Source of the DNA: Mediterranea massiliensis
Lineage (GTDB): Bacteria; Bacteroidota; Bacteroidia; Bacteroidales; Bacteroidaceae
Length of the DNA: 44,748 nucleotides
Direction: 5' to 3'
Assembly: GCA_958402075.1 (NCBI GenBank)
Contig: CATXSD010000008.1
Location: 1 to 44,748 of the forward strand
The position numbers and the translations under genes were made by a program. The notes under the pieces were generated by a model. It was not told where the DNA came from, did no database searches, and saw only the letters and a list, made by a program, of their open reading frames with translations. This document shows positions 23,529 to 32,321 of this stretch, one piece after another; the stretch's first letter is position 1, and each line of letters begins with the position of its first letter.

Positions 23529-23537
23529 ATAAAAGAC

Positions 23538-24362
23538 ATGAACAAGCAACAACTCTTTGAAAACATCAAGAAGAAGCAGTCGTTCCTCTGCGTGGGGCTC
23601 GACACGGACATCAAGAAGATTCCCGAACATCTGCTGAAGGAAGAAGACCCAATCTTCGCCTTCAACAAGGCCATCATCGATGCAACGCAGGACCTCTGCA
23701 TCGCCTACAAACCCAACCTGGCTTTCTACGAGAGCATGGGCGTGAAGGGATGGATGGCCTTCGAGAAGACCGTGAACTACATCAAGCAGAACTATCCCGA
23801 TCAGTTCATCATCGCCGACGCCAAGCGCGGCGACATCGGCAACACGTCGGCCATGTATGCCCGCACCTTCTTCGAGGAGCTGGACATAGACTCCGTGACC
23901 GTGGCTCCCTACATGGGCGAGGACAGCGTGACGCCGTTCCTCACGTACAAAGGCAAGTGGGTCATCCTGCTGGCACTGACCAGCAACAAGGGTTCGCACG
24001 ACTTCCAGCTGACGATGGACGTGGACGGTGAACGCCTCTTCGAAAAAGTGCTCCGCAAGAGCCAGCAGTGGGCCAACGACGAGAACATGATGTACGTGGT
24101 AGGTGCCACGCAGGGACGCATGTTCGAGGACATCCGCAAGATTGTGCCCCACCATTTCCTGCTCGTGCCGGGCGTAGGTGCCCAGGGCGGCTCGCTGGAA
24201 GAAGTCTGCAAGTATGGCATGACGAAGGAGTGCGGCCTCATCGTCAACTCCAGCCGCGGTATCATCTATGTGGACAAGACGGAGAACTTCGCCGCCGCCA
24301 GCCGCAAGGCCGCACAGGAGGTGCAGGCTCAGATGGCCGAGCAGCTAAAGGCTATTCTCTGA
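23538..24362 (+). CDS. pyrF: Orotidine 5'-phosphate decarboxylase (type 2)
   Basis: Final step of de novo UMP synthesis. The 274-residue length and CVGLDTDIKKIPEHL start fit the longer PyrF subgroup. The active site DAKRGDIGNTS near residue 94 has the DxK catalytic residues. VGATQGRMFEDIRK near residue 189 and LVPGVGAQGG near residue 212 bind phosphate. It follows prfA across the repeat array. Confidence 0.95.
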   Translation: MNKQQLFENIKKKQSFLCVGLDTDIKKIPEHLLKEEDPIFAFNKAIIDATQDLCIAYKPNLAFYESMGVKGWMAFEKTVNYIKQNYPDQFIIADAKRGDIGNTSAMYARTFFEELDIDSVTVAPYMGEDSVTPFLTYKGKWVILLALTSNKGSHDFQLTMDVDGERLFEKVLRKSQQWANDENMMYVVGATQGRMFEDIRKIVPHHFLLVPGVGAQGGSLEEVCKYGMTKECGLIVNSSRGIIYVDKTENFAAASRKAAQEVQAQMAEQLKAIL

Positions 24363-24412
24363 TTTGTTTTTCAGCCGCATAAGATGCGGATATACGGACA
24401 ATGATACGGATT

Positions 24413-24448
24413 AAACAAAGAGAGGGGCTTCCGCCCCTCTCTTTGTTT
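24413..24448. terminator. Perfect 16-bp stem terminator after pyrF
   Basis: AAACAAAGAGAGGGGC, loop TTCC, GCCCCTCTCTTTGTTT. The stem is perfect and is A-rich on one side and T-rich on the other, so it works in both directions. It lies between the convergent pyrF and the hydrolase ending at 24578. Confidence 0.92.
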
Positions 24449-24450
24449 CT

Positions 24451-24533
24451 GTCATCCCGCACTTGATGCGGGCTCCATGTGCCGACCATCCCCTATCCCA
24501 ATCATGGATCCCGGCTCAAGGCCGGGATGACAC
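24451..24533. repeat. Inverted repeat of the GTCATCCCG...CGGGATGAC type
   Basis: GTCATCCCGCACTTGATGCG near 24451 is mirrored by GGCCGGGATGACAC ending near 24533, with CCATG/CATGG in the middle. This is a palindromic intergenic element of a kind seen in many bacterial genomes. It sits in the convergent gap beside the terminator and contains no gene. Confidence 0.7.
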
Positions 24534-24577
24534 AAGGGATGATTACGCGCCATCCGCGATTGAAATATTTTTCCCGC

Positions 24578-25660
24578 TTACTTCAGATACTCCCTGAAGA
24601 AGCTCTCAATCTTGTCGAACGGAATCACCTTCAGGTTGTCGTACAGGTCGGTGTGGTTGGCGCCGGGGATGAGGAGCAGCTCCTTGTTGTCGCCCGTCAG
24701 CTTCTTGAACGCATCCCGGCTGAAGTAGCACGAATGGGCCTTGTCGCCGTGAATCATCAGGACGGCGCTGCGTATCTCGTTGCTGTAGGTCAGGATGGGC
24801 ATGTTGAGGAACGACAGGGCAGAGGTCTTGTTCCATCCGTCGTTCGAGTTGAGCGAACGCTTGTGGTAGCCGCGCGGCGTCTTGTAGTAGGCGTAGTAGT
24901 CCTTCACGAACTGGGGCGCGTCGGCAGGCAGCGGGTCCACCACACCGCCGGCACGTTCGTAGGAGCCGTTGCGGTAGTCGGCCGTACGCTGGGCGTTGAG
25001 CTGGCGGCGGAGTTCGTAACGCTGGTCGGCGTCCATCGAGTCGAAGTAACCGTTGGCCGTGACGCGGCTCATGTCGTACATGGTCGAGGTGACCGTCGCC
25101 TTGATGCGCGTGTCGATAGCGGCGGCGTTCAAGGCCATGCCTCCCCAACCGCAGATGCCGAGGATACCGATGCGCTCGGGGTCCACATCGTCGCGGGTAG
25201 ACAGATAGTCCACCGCCGCGCAGAAGTCTTCCGTATTGATGTCGGGCGAAGCTACATAGCGTGGCTGACCGCCGCTCTCACCCGTAAACGAGGGATCGAA
25301 GGCAATGGTCAGGAAACCGCGCTCGGCCAGCATCTGTGCATAGAGGCCGGACGACTGCTCCTTGACGGCTCCGAACGGGCCGCTCACGGCAATGGCCGCC
25401 AGCTTGCCCACGGCCTGCTTCGGCACGTAGAGGTCGGCCGCAAGCGTAATGCCGTAGCGGTTGTGGAAGGTCACTTTACTATGATTCACTTTGTCGCTCT
25501 GCGGGAACACCTTGTCCCACTCGCTGGTCAATTCCAATTTTTCCATATTCTGTTGGTTTGAAGGGTTACACTCGTCCGTAACGTTTGCCGCACCGGCGGC
25601 AGTAAAGCCTGTCAGCAGGAGGGCCGCCAGCAGGCAAGGGAGGGTTTTCTTTCTGTTCAT
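24578..25660 (-). CDS. Secreted alpha/beta hydrolase with a Cys nucleophile (dienelactone-hydrolase-like)
   Basis: A 360-residue protein with an N-terminal signal peptide (MNRKKTLPCLLAALLLTGFT, cleaved near AAGAA). The fold signs are the AVSGPFG oxyanion loop near residue 92, FDPSFTGESGG near residue 122, nucleophile elbow GICGWGG with Cys170 in place of Ser, acid HGDKAHS near residue 294, and His in PGANHTDLYD near residue 333. A Cys nucleophile is typical of dienelactone hydrolase relatives. Substrate is unknown. It lies downstream of the cyclophilin-like lipoprotein on the same strand, with a 27-bp gap, so the two are probably co-transcribed. Confidence 0.87.
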   Translation of the reverse strand: MNRKKTLPCLLAALLLTGFTAAGAANVTDECNPSNQQNMEKLELTSEWDKVFPQSDKVNHSKVTFHNRYGITLAADLYVPKQAVGKLAAIAVSGPFGAVKEQSSGLYAQMLAERGFLTIAFDPSFTGESGGQPRYVASPDINTEDFCAAVDYLSTRDDVDPERIGILGICGWGGMALNAAAIDTRIKATVTSTMYDMSRVTANGYFDSMDADQRYELRRQLNAQRTADYRNGSYERAGGVVDPLPADAPQFVKDYYAYYKTPRGYHKRSLNSNDGWNKTSALSFLNMPILTYSNEIRSAVLMIHGDKAHSCYFSRDAFKKLTGDNKELLLIPGANHTDLYDNLKVIPFDKIESFFREYLK

Positions 25661-25687
25661 GTCTTACACCTTATTATATATCCTACA

Positions 25688-26209
25688 TTATTCTCCACTC
25701 AAAGCGAGGGTCACGGTGACGTCGCCGTCGCCCAGCACACTACGCAACTCGCTTTCCGACACGTTGTCTATCTTGCCGAGACGGGTCAGCGAATAGTTGT
25801 TGCGCCCGTAGTAGATGACGAAATAGCGGCCCTGATACAGAATCAGGTCGCCCGGCCCGGTCGAAATCTGTTCATCGTTGCGCGGCAGGGTGGTGCCTAT
25901 CGGGCCCACCTTCTCCATCCGTGCATAGTCTTCCATCTCAATGGTGAGGTCTCCCTCGGCCAGCAGTTCCTTCAGCGCGCGGGTCGAAGAATTGTCTACC
26001 AGCGTGGCGGTGAGTGTCTCTCCGCCCACTTTCAGTCTGATTGTACTTGTTTCCATATTCTCTTGATTTTCATTTTCCGGTTCTTCTTCCTCCGGCTGGG
26101 CGGGCTGTTCGGGCACGGGAGGCACAAGCTCCGGTTCGGGGTCCGAGGTACAGGCCGCCGCCAGCAAGGGCAGCAGCAGGAGGAGGGGAATCAGCAGACA
26201 GGTCTTCAT
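25688..26209 (-). CDS. Cyclophilin-like fold lipoprotein
   Basis: A 173-residue protein with a lipoprotein signal (LLLLPLLAAAC, Cys at residue 20), then a low-complexity Pro/Glu linker of about 30 residues. The rest is a compact domain, STIRLKVGGETLTATLVDNSSTRALKELL through RLGKIDNVSESELRSVLG. That domain matches the small cyclophilin-like fold proteins of bacteria, whose function is unknown. It lacks the human cyclophilin active-site Arg motif as far as I can see. First gene of a minus-strand pair with the hydrolase at 24578. Confidence 0.85.
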   Translation of the reverse strand: MKTCLLIPLLLLLPLLAAACTSDPEPELVPPVPEQPAQPEEEEPENENQENMETSTIRLKVGGETLTATLVDNSSTRALKELLAEGDLTIEMEDYARMEKVGPIGTTLPRNDEQISTGPGDLILYQGRYFVIYYGRNNYSLTRLGKIDNVSESELRSVLGDGDVTVTLALSGE

Positions 26210-26344
26210 GATAAAAAAGCGTTAGGGTTTCCGGATGCAAAGATACGGCGGCGGACGCCACCACCGTGTATACGGATTACGGAAGAAATAACGGAGATTA
26301 CGGATAGATGTACGGATTTCTGCCGCATTCTCTCCGCCTCCCCC

Positions 26345-26375
26345 TTGTTTATCTCCTTGAAATCTCCTACCTTTG
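26345..26375 (+). promoter_or_regulatory. Promoter of the DUF6078 gene
   Basis: TTG at 26345-26347, a 20-bp spacer and TACCTTTG at 26368-26375 match the Bacteroides -33/-7 pattern, 27 bp before ATG 26403. The rest of the gap back to 26210 holds only TACGGATT words related to repeat family A. Confidence 0.65.
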
Positions 26376-26402
26376 GGCGTAAACAAATAAGGACATCCAA
26401 TT

Positions 26403-26882
26403 ATGAATCACGAAAACACTACCGTCACCTCTTCAGGAAAGACGAACAACATACCCAAAGACTACATCTACTGCCCTGCCGTTGACGGGGCTTGTCCCCG
26501 CGCTCCGCAATGCCTGCGTGCCATTGCCTACCGCCAGCTGACGGCAACAGAGGCTCCGGCCAAGCCCGGTCCCATCCGCATCGTGCACCCTGCCTGCGTC
26601 GCCAGTGCGACAGACGGATGCGAATACTACCGCGACAGCACGCCCGTCCGCTTCGCACGAGGCATGACGAAGCTGTTCGACGAAATCCCCCACCGGCTGG
26701 AGGCGGACATTAGACACCGCATCATGGCCTGCTTCTCCTGCCGGAGCTATTACTTCCAAAGCCGGAAGGGTGAACGCCTCATCACGCCCAAGGAGCAACA
26801 GGATATAGCCAACGTCTTTCGTCGGGCAGGACTGAAAGCCGAACCGGAGTTCGATGACTACGTCGAGGAAACTTATTGGTAA
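26403..26882 (+). CDS. DUF6078 family protein
   Basis: A 159-residue cytoplasmic protein rich in Cys (YCPAVDGACPRAPQCLRAIAY near residue 23, HPACVASATDGCEYY near residue 62, MACFSCRSYYF near residue 102). The pattern matches the DUF6078 family of Bacteroidales. The Cys spacing suggests metal binding. Function is unknown. The stop codon is followed by a tandem palindromic repeat array. Confidence 0.82.
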   Translation: MNHENTTVTSSGKTNNIPKDYIYCPAVDGACPRAPQCLRAIAYRQLTATEAPAKPGPIRIVHPACVASATDGCEYYRDSTPVRFARGMTKLFDEIPHRLEADIRHRIMACFSCRSYYFQSRKGERLITPKEQQDIANVFRRAGLKAEPEFDDYVEETYW

Positions 26883-26916
26883 TCAGCCGCCAAGCAGTTT
26901 ATTCCAGTTTACTGAG

Positions 26917-27004
26917 AATAAACTGCCAGTTTAAACGTAATAAACTGATAGTTTAAAGGCATTAAACTGACAGTTTAAACGGAGTAAACTGACGGTTTAA
27001 AGGC
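26917..27004. repeat. Four tandem 22-bp repeats, each a TAAACTGnCAGTTTA palindrome
   Basis: Units lie at 26917-26938, 26939-26960, 26961-26982 and 26983-27004. The core is TAAACTGCCAGTTTA, TAAACTGATAGTTTA, TAAACTGACAGTTTA and TAAACTGACGGTTTA in order. Two are perfect inverted repeats around one base; the others carry one mismatched pair. Half-copies flank the array (CAGTTTA twice near 26895-26912, and a degraded unit at 27016-27033). It fills the 203-bp gap between DUF6078 and the HD protein. This is not a CRISPR: there are no spacers. Confidence 0.88.
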
Positions 27005-27085
27005 TTTGAACCGGGAGTACACTGACGGTAAACGAACGCCATCCGCCTGTCGTACCATCCCATCCTTACGCTAAAAACAGAAAAT

Positions 27086-28315
27086 ATGAGCTACGAACGC
27101 AAAATCATCAACGACCCCGTCTTCGGGTTCATCAACATACCGAAAGGGCTGCTCTACGACCTCGTGTGCCATCCGCTGCTGCAACGCCTCACGCGCATCC
27201 GCCAGCTGGGTCTGTCGTCCGTGGTCTATCCCGGCGCCCAGCATACACGCTTCCAGCACTCGCTCGGCGCCTTCTACCTGATGACCGAGGCCATCCAGCA
27301 CCTGACGGCCAAGGGCAACTTCATCTTCGACAGCGAGGCCGAAGCCGTCAAGGCCGCCATCCTGATGCACGACATCGGCCACGGGCCCTTCTCGCACGTG
27401 CTGGAAGACACCATCGTGCGCGGCGTCTCGCACGAAGACATCTCCCTGCTGCTGATGGAGCGCATCAACCGCGAGATGAACGGGCAGCTCACGCTGGCCA
27501 TCCAGATATTCAAGGACGAGTATCCCAAGCGCTTCCTCCACCAGCTGGTCAGCGGCCAGCTGGACATGGACCGGCTGGACTACCTGCGCCGTGACAGCTT
27601 CTACACAGGCGTCACCGAGGGGAACATCGGCTCGGCGCGCATCATCAAGATGCTCGACGTCAAGGACGACCACCTCGTCGTCGAAGAGAAAGGCATCTAC
27701 TCCATCGAAAACTTCCTCATGGCCCGCCGCCTGATGTACTGGCAGGTGTATCTGCACAAGGCCTCCGTGGCCTACGAGCGGATGCTCATCGCCGCCCTGC
27801 TGCGCGCCAAGGAGCTGGCCGCCAAGGGTGAAGAACTCTTCGCCTCGCCCGCCCTGCACTTCTTCCTCTACAACGACGTAGACCGCACGCGCTTCTACGA
27901 CGACCCGGCCTGCCTGGAGAACTGCATCCGCCTGGACGACAACGACATCTGGACCTCGCTCAAGGTGTGGTGCGGACACCCCGACAAAGTGCTCTCCACA
28001 CTGAGCAAGGGCATGGTAGAACGCCGCCTCTTCAAGGTGGAAATCTCCTCCGAACCCGCCACCGAGGAGCGCAAGCAGGAACTGACGGCACAGATAGCCG
28101 CCGCGCTGGACCTGACGCCCGCCGAAGCCGCCTGGTTCGTCTCCGTCCCCAGCATCGAGAAGAACATGTACAACCCCGCCGACGACAGCATCGACATCCT
28201 CTACAAGGACGGCACCACGAAGAACATCGCCGAGGCATCGGACATGCTCAACATCCAGCTGCTCTCGAAGAAGGTAAAAAAATACTACCTTTGCTACCTG
28301 CGCCTGCATAGATAA
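27086..28315 (+). CDS. HD-domain phosphohydrolase (dGTPase/SAMHD1-like)
   Basis: A 409-residue cytoplasmic protein. The HD metal site is split as expected: QHTRFQHSLGAFYLM near residue 52 gives the first His. AILMHDIGHGPFSHVLE near residue 91 gives the HD pair. DMDRLDYLRRDSFYTG near residue 157 gives the last Asp. This arrangement belongs to the dNTP triphosphohydrolase/SAMHD1-type group. Likely substrates are (d)NTPs or another nucleotide, but this is not shown by sequence. It stands 85 bp before lpxD. Confidence 0.92.
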   Translation: MSYERKIINDPVFGFINIPKGLLYDLVCHPLLQRLTRIRQLGLSSVVYPGAQHTRFQHSLGAFYLMTEAIQHLTAKGNFIFDSEAEAVKAAILMHDIGHGPFSHVLEDTIVRGVSHEDISLLLMERINREMNGQLTLAIQIFKDEYPKRFLHQLVSGQLDMDRLDYLRRDSFYTGVTEGNIGSARIIKMLDVKDDHLVVEEKGIYSIENFLMARRLMYWQVYLHKASVAYERMLIAALLRAKELAAKGEELFASPALHFFLYNDVDRTRFYDDPACLENCIRLDDNDIWTSLKVWCGHPDKVLSTLSKGMVERRLFKVEISSEPATEERKQELTAQIAAALDLTPAEAAWFVSVPSIEKNMYNPADDSIDILYKDGTTKNIAEASDMLNIQLLSKKVKKYYLCYLRLHR

Positions 28316-28400
28316 GTATAAAATATTCACCCGAGGACAAGGAAATATAAAAAAAAAGTCCGTTATTTGTGTTTTGAAAACCATTTAGCAAGAAACAGAC

Positions 28401-29441
28401 ATGGAATTTTCAGCCAAACAAATAGCTGCCTATATACAGGGAGAAATCGTGGGAGACGAGAACGCCACCGTTCATACCTTCGCCAAAATCGAGGAAGGCA
28501 TCCCCGGCGCCATCTCTTTTCTGTCCAACCCGAAGTACACTCCCTACATCTACGAGTCGGAGGCCAGCATCATCCTGGTGAACAAGGACTTCGAACCCGA
28601 GCATGAAGTGAAAGCCACCCTCATCAAGGTGGACAACGCCTACGAAAGCCTGGCCAAGCTGCTCACGCTCTACGAACAGAGCAAGCCGCGGCTGACGGGC
28701 ATCGACCCGCTGGCCTTCGTGGCCCCCACGGCCAAGGTGGGAGCAAACGTCTACATCGGCCCCTTTGCCTACGTGGGCGACCATGTGGAGATAGGCGACA
28801 ACACCGCCCTGCATCCACGCGCCACCGTCTGTGCCGGAGCCCGCGTGGGCAGCGACTGCATCCTCTATCCGGGCGTGACGGTCTATCACGACTGCCGGGT
28901 GGGCAACCGCTGCATCCTGCATGCCGGATGCGTCATCGGCGCCGACGGCTTCGGATTTGCCCCCACACCCGAAGGTTATGAAAAAATACCACAAATCGGC
29001 ATCACCATCCTCGAGGACGACGTGGAGATAGGCGCCAACACGTGCGTGGACCGCGCCACGATGGGAGCCACCATAGTACACCGCGGCGTGAAGCTGGACA
29101 ACCTCGTCCAGATAGCCCACAACGACGAGATCGGACAACACACGGTGATGGCCGCCCAGGTAGGCGTGGCCGGTTCGACTAAGGTGGGCGAATGGTGCAT
29201 GTTCGGCGGCCAGGTGGGCATCGCGGGACATATCCACATCGGCGACAAGGTCGTGTTTGGCGCCCAGTCGGGCGTACCCAGCAGCACCAAGGGCAACCAG
29301 CGCCTGATAGGCACGCCGCCCATGGAAGAGAAACCCTACTTCAAGTCGCAGGCCATCTTCCGCAAGCTGCCCGACATGTACTTCGAGCTGAATGCGCTCC
29401 GCAAAGAACTGAATGAACTCAAAGAACAATTAAAGAAATAA
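28401..29441 (+). CDS. lpxD: UDP-3-O-(3-hydroxyacyl)glucosamine N-acyltransferase
   Basis: Third step of lipid A synthesis: adds the N-linked hydroxyacyl chain from acyl-ACP. The 346-residue protein has the N-terminal uridine-binding domain (about residues 1-100) and then left-handed beta-helix hexapeptide repeats. It includes CVIGADGFGFAP near residue 178 and the catalytic His in QIAHNDEIGQHTVMAAQ near residue 238. A short helical C-terminus follows. It lies 3 bp before lpxC-fabZ. Confidence 0.97.
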   Translation: MEFSAKQIAAYIQGEIVGDENATVHTFAKIEEGIPGAISFLSNPKYTPYIYESEASIILVNKDFEPEHEVKATLIKVDNAYESLAKLLTLYEQSKPRLTGIDPLAFVAPTAKVGANVYIGPFAYVGDHVEIGDNTALHPRATVCAGARVGSDCILYPGVTVYHDCRVGNRCILHAGCVIGADGFGFAPTPEGYEKIPQIGITILEDDVEIGANTCVDRATMGATIVHRGVKLDNLVQIAHNDEIGQHTVMAAQVGVAGSTKVGEWCMFGGQVGIAGHIHIGDKVVFGAQSGVPSSTKGNQRLIGTPPMEEKPYFKSQAIFRKLPDMYFELNALRKELNELKEQLKK

Positions 29442-29444
29442 CCC

Positions 29445-30830
29445 ATGTTGAAACAAAGGACTCTGAAAGAAAGCTTTTCGCTCAGCGGCAAAGGTCTTCA
29501 CACGGGCCTCAACCTGACCGTAACCTTCAACCCGGCCCCCGAAAACCACGGATACAAGATCCAGCGGACCGACCTGGAAGGACAGCCCGTCATCGACGCC
29601 GTGGCCGAGAACGTGGTCGAGACGACACGCGGCACCGTGCTGGCCAAGAACAACGTGAAGGTCAGCACCGTGGAACATGGCATGGCAGCCCTCTACGCCC
29701 TGGGCATAGACAACTGCCTGATACAGGTGGACGGCCCCGAATTCCCCATCCTGGACGGAAGCGCCCAATATTACGTCAACGAAATAGAACGCGTAGGCAC
29801 GGAGGAGCAGAACGCGGTGAAGGACTTCTACATCATCAAGTCGAAGACGGAGTTCCGCGACGAGAAGACCGGTTCGTCCATCATCCTGCTGCCCGACGAG
29901 AGCTTCAGCCTGAACGTGCTCATCTCCTACGACTCGAGCATCCTTCCCAACCAGTTTGCCACGCTGGAAGATATGGGCAAGTTCAAGGACGAAGTGGCCG
30001 CCAGCCGCACCTTCGTCTTTGTACGCGAAATAGAGCCGCTGCTCCAGGCGGGCCTCATCAAGGGAGGCGACCTGGACAACGCCATCGTCATCTACGAACG
30101 CGAGATGACGCAGGAGAACTTCGACAAGCTGGCCGACGTGATGGGCGTGCCCCACATGGACGCCAAGCACCTGGGCTACATCAACCACAAGCCGCTGGTA
30201 TGGCCCAACGAATGTGCCCGCCACAAGCTGCTCGACGTCATCGGCGACATGGCCCTGATAGGCAAGCCCATCAAGGGACGCATCATCGCCACCCGTCCGG
30301 GCCACACCATCAACAACAAGTTCGCCCGCCAGATGCGCAAGGAAATCCGCCTGCACGAGATACAGGCCCCGACCTACGACTGCAACCGTCCGCCCCTGAT
30401 GGACGTGAACCGCATCCGCGAACTCCTGCCCCACCGCTACCCCATGCAGCTGGTGGACAAGGTCATCGAGATAGGCGCCAACTACATCGTGGGCGTGAAG
30501 AACGTCACCTCCAACGAACCCTTCTTCCAGGGCCACTTCCCGCAGGAACCGGTCATGCCGGGCGTGCTGCAGATAGAGGCCATGGCACAGACGGGCGGCC
30601 TGCTGGTGCTGAACTCCGTAGACGAACCCGAACGCTACTCCACCTACTTCCTGAAGATAGACGGCGTGAAGTTCCGCCAGAAGGTAGTGCCCGGCGACAC
30701 GCTGATATTCCGCGTGGAACTGGAAGCCCCCATCCGCCGCGGCATCTCCACCATGAAAGGCTACATCTTTGTGGGCGAGAAGGTGGTGTGCGAAGCCGAG
30801 TTCATGGCACAGATAGTAAAGAACAAATAA
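29445..30830 (+). CDS. lpxC-fabZ: Fused UDP-3-O-acyl-GlcNAc deacetylase / 3-hydroxyacyl-ACP dehydratase
   Basis: A 461-residue bifunctional protein, the standard Bacteroidetes fusion. Residues ~1-305 are LpxC, the zinc deacetylase that commits the cell to lipid A: VEHGMAALYALGIDNC gives the first zinc His near residue 78, and HKLLDVIGDMALIGKPIKG the second site near residue 260. Residues ~320-461 are FabZ, which dehydrates 3-hydroxyacyl-ACP: LLPHRYPMQLVDKV with the catalytic His, then GHFPQEPVMPGVLQIEAMAQ with the Glu. Linking the two activities balances phospholipid and lipid A. A hairpin repeat separates it from lpxA. Confidence 0.97.
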   Translation: MLKQRTLKESFSLSGKGLHTGLNLTVTFNPAPENHGYKIQRTDLEGQPVIDAVAENVVETTRGTVLAKNNVKVSTVEHGMAALYALGIDNCLIQVDGPEFPILDGSAQYYVNEIERVGTEEQNAVKDFYIIKSKTEFRDEKTGSSIILLPDESFSLNVLISYDSSILPNQFATLEDMGKFKDEVAASRTFVFVREIEPLLQAGLIKGGDLDNAIVIYEREMTQENFDKLADVMGVPHMDAKHLGYINHKPLVWPNECARHKLLDVIGDMALIGKPIKGRIIATRPGHTINNKFARQMRKEIRLHEIQAPTYDCNRPPLMDVNRIRELLPHRYPMQLVDKVIEIGANYIVGVKNVTSNEPFFQGHFPQEPVMPGVLQIEAMAQTGGLLVLNSVDEPERYSTYFLKIDGVKFRQKVVPGDTLIFRVELEAPIRRGISTMKGYIFVGEKVVCEAEFMAQIVKNK

Positions 30831-30833
30831 AAT

Positions 30834-30925
30834 TAATAATGAAGAATGAAGAATGAAGAATTTCCTTGGAACACGCCTCATCGTGCAGCCTGAATTCTTC
30901 ATTCTTCATTCTTAATTCTTCATTT
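30834..30925. repeat. Hairpin repeat family C (AGAATGA heptamers) between lpxC-fabZ and lpxA
   Basis: The left arm is AATGAAGAATGAAGAATGAA. The right arm is TTCTTCATTCTTCATTCTTA. The loop is about 35 bp. The perfect self-complementarity predicts a strong RNA hairpin between two genes of one pathway. Related copy at 32322-32414. Confidence 0.85.
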
Positions 30926-30932
30926 ATATTAT

Positions 30933-31709
30933 ATGATCAGTCCCTTAGCATACATCCATCCCGAAGCGAAGATAGGCGAAAACGTGGAAATCGCGCCTTT
31001 CGTCTTCATCGACAAGAATGTGGTCATCGGCGACAACAACAAGATTATGGCCCATGCCAGCATCCTGTACGGCAGCCGCATCGGCAACGGCAACACCATC
31101 TTTCCCGGTGCTGTCATCGGTGCCATCCCGCAAGACCTGAAGTTCAAGGGCGAGGATACGACCGCCGAGATTGGCGACAACAACCTCATCCGTGAGAACG
31201 TGACCGTGAACCGCGGCACAGCTGCCAAAGGACGCACCATCGTGGGCAACAACAACCTGCTGATGGAAAGCGTACATGTGGCCCACGATGCCCTGATAGG
31301 CAACGGCTGCATCATCGGCAACTCCACCAAGATGGCCGGCGAGATTGTCATTGACGACAACTCCATCATCAGTGCCAACGTGCTGATGCACCAGTTCTGC
31401 CGCGTGGGCGGATATGGCATGATCCAGGGAGGATGCCGCTTCAGCAAGGACATCCCGCCCTACATCATCGCCGGACGCGAGCCCATCTGCTACGCCGGAC
31501 TGAACATTGTGGGCCTGCGCCGCCGCGGCTTCTCCAACGAGACCATCGAGGCCATCCACAATGCCTACCGCCTCATCTACCAGAGCGGCCTGAACACAAC
31601 CGACGCCCTCAACAAGATTGAGGCCGAAATGGAAATGACTCCCGAGATACGCTACATCGTCGACTTCATCCGAAGCTCGAGCCGCGGCATCATCCCCGGG
31701 GGAAAATGA
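30933..31709 (+). CDS. lpxA: UDP-N-acetylglucosamine O-acyltransferase
   Basis: First lipid A step: transfers 3-hydroxyacyl to UDP-GlcNAc. The 258-residue protein begins MISPLAYIHPEAKIGENVEI and is a hexapeptide-repeat beta-helix. The catalytic His lies in VHVAHDALIGNGCIIGN near residue 121. A C-terminal helical domain starts around residue 190 (GLNIVGLRRRGFSNETI). Length is typical. It is preceded by the family C hairpin only 8 bp upstream. Confidence 0.97.
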   Translation: MISPLAYIHPEAKIGENVEIAPFVFIDKNVVIGDNNKIMAHASILYGSRIGNGNTIFPGAVIGAIPQDLKFKGEDTTAEIGDNNLIRENVTVNRGTAAKGRTIVGNNNLLMESVHVAHDALIGNGCIIGNSTKMAGEIVIDDNSIISANVLMHQFCRVGGYGMIQGGCRFSKDIPPYIIAGREPICYAGLNIVGLRRRGFSNETIEAIHNAYRLIYQSGLNTTDALNKIEAEMEMTPEIRYIVDFIRSSSRGIIPGGK

Positions 31710-31753
31710 TACAGACAACCCGATTAACAACCAAGAACCAACAAACTGAAACG

Positions 31754-32317
31754 ATGATTTATAGATTTACAATCATTTCTGACGAGGTGGACGACTTTGT
31801 CAGAGAAATACAGATTGACCCCGAAGCCACTTTCTATGACTTCCACGAGGCTATCCTCAAGTCGGTGGGCTACACCAACGACCAGATGACTTCCTTCTTC
31901 ATCTGCGACGAAGACTGGGAAAAAGAGAAGGAAGTGACCCTGGAGGAAATGGACGACAACTCCGAAATGGACAGCTGGGTGATGAAAGATACCCGCATCG
32001 ACGAACTGGTGGAGGACGAAAAGCAGAAACTGCTCTACGTGTTCGACTACATGACCGAACGCTGCTTCTTCATCGAACTGAGCGAAATCATCACCGGCAA
32101 GAACATGAAGGGTGCCAAGTGTACCAAGAAGCAGGGAGATGCTCCCAAGCAGACGGTGGACTTCGAAGAATTTGAAGCGAAGAACAATGCAGCCCTTGAC
32201 CTCGACGAGAACTTCTACGGCGACGAGGATTTCGACATGGACGACTTCGACAAAGACGGCTTCGAAGGCTTCGACGAAGGCAGCGGCGGCAATCCTTACG
32301 ACGAAGACAGATACTAA
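31754..32317 (+). CDS. Plasmid pRiA4b ORF-3-like protein with acidic tail
   Basis: Start ATG 31754 gives MIYRFTIISDEVDDFVREIQ, which aligns with the PRiA4_ORF3 fold; an upstream in-frame ATG at 31706 would only add non-conserved residues. The domain covers about residues 1-110 (ATFYDFHEAILKSVGYTNDQMTSFF). The last ~45 residues are a run of Asp, Glu, Phe and Gly (DEDFDMDDFDKDGFEG). The family is linked to mobile-element passenger genes but is also common in Bacteroidales chromosomes. Function is unknown. It lies between lpxA and miaA. Confidence 0.88.
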   Translation: MIYRFTIISDEVDDFVREIQIDPEATFYDFHEAILKSVGYTNDQMTSFFICDEDWEKEKEVTLEEMDDNSEMDSWVMKDTRIDELVEDEKQKLLYVFDYMTERCFFIELSEIITGKNMKGAKCTKKQGDAPKQTVDFEEFEAKNNAALDLDENFYGDEDFDMDDFDKDGFEGFDEGSGGNPYDEDRY

Positions 32318-32321
32318 ATGC

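Noticed and set aside
26917..27004. Possible CRISPR array (22-bp repeats)
   Set aside because: Units are directly adjacent without spacers and palindromic; no cas genes nearby.
31754..32317. pRiA4b ORF-3-like gene as evidence of an integrated plasmid or transposon
   Set aside because: No transposase, integrase or terminal repeats nearby; the family is common as an ordinary chromosomal gene in this phylum.
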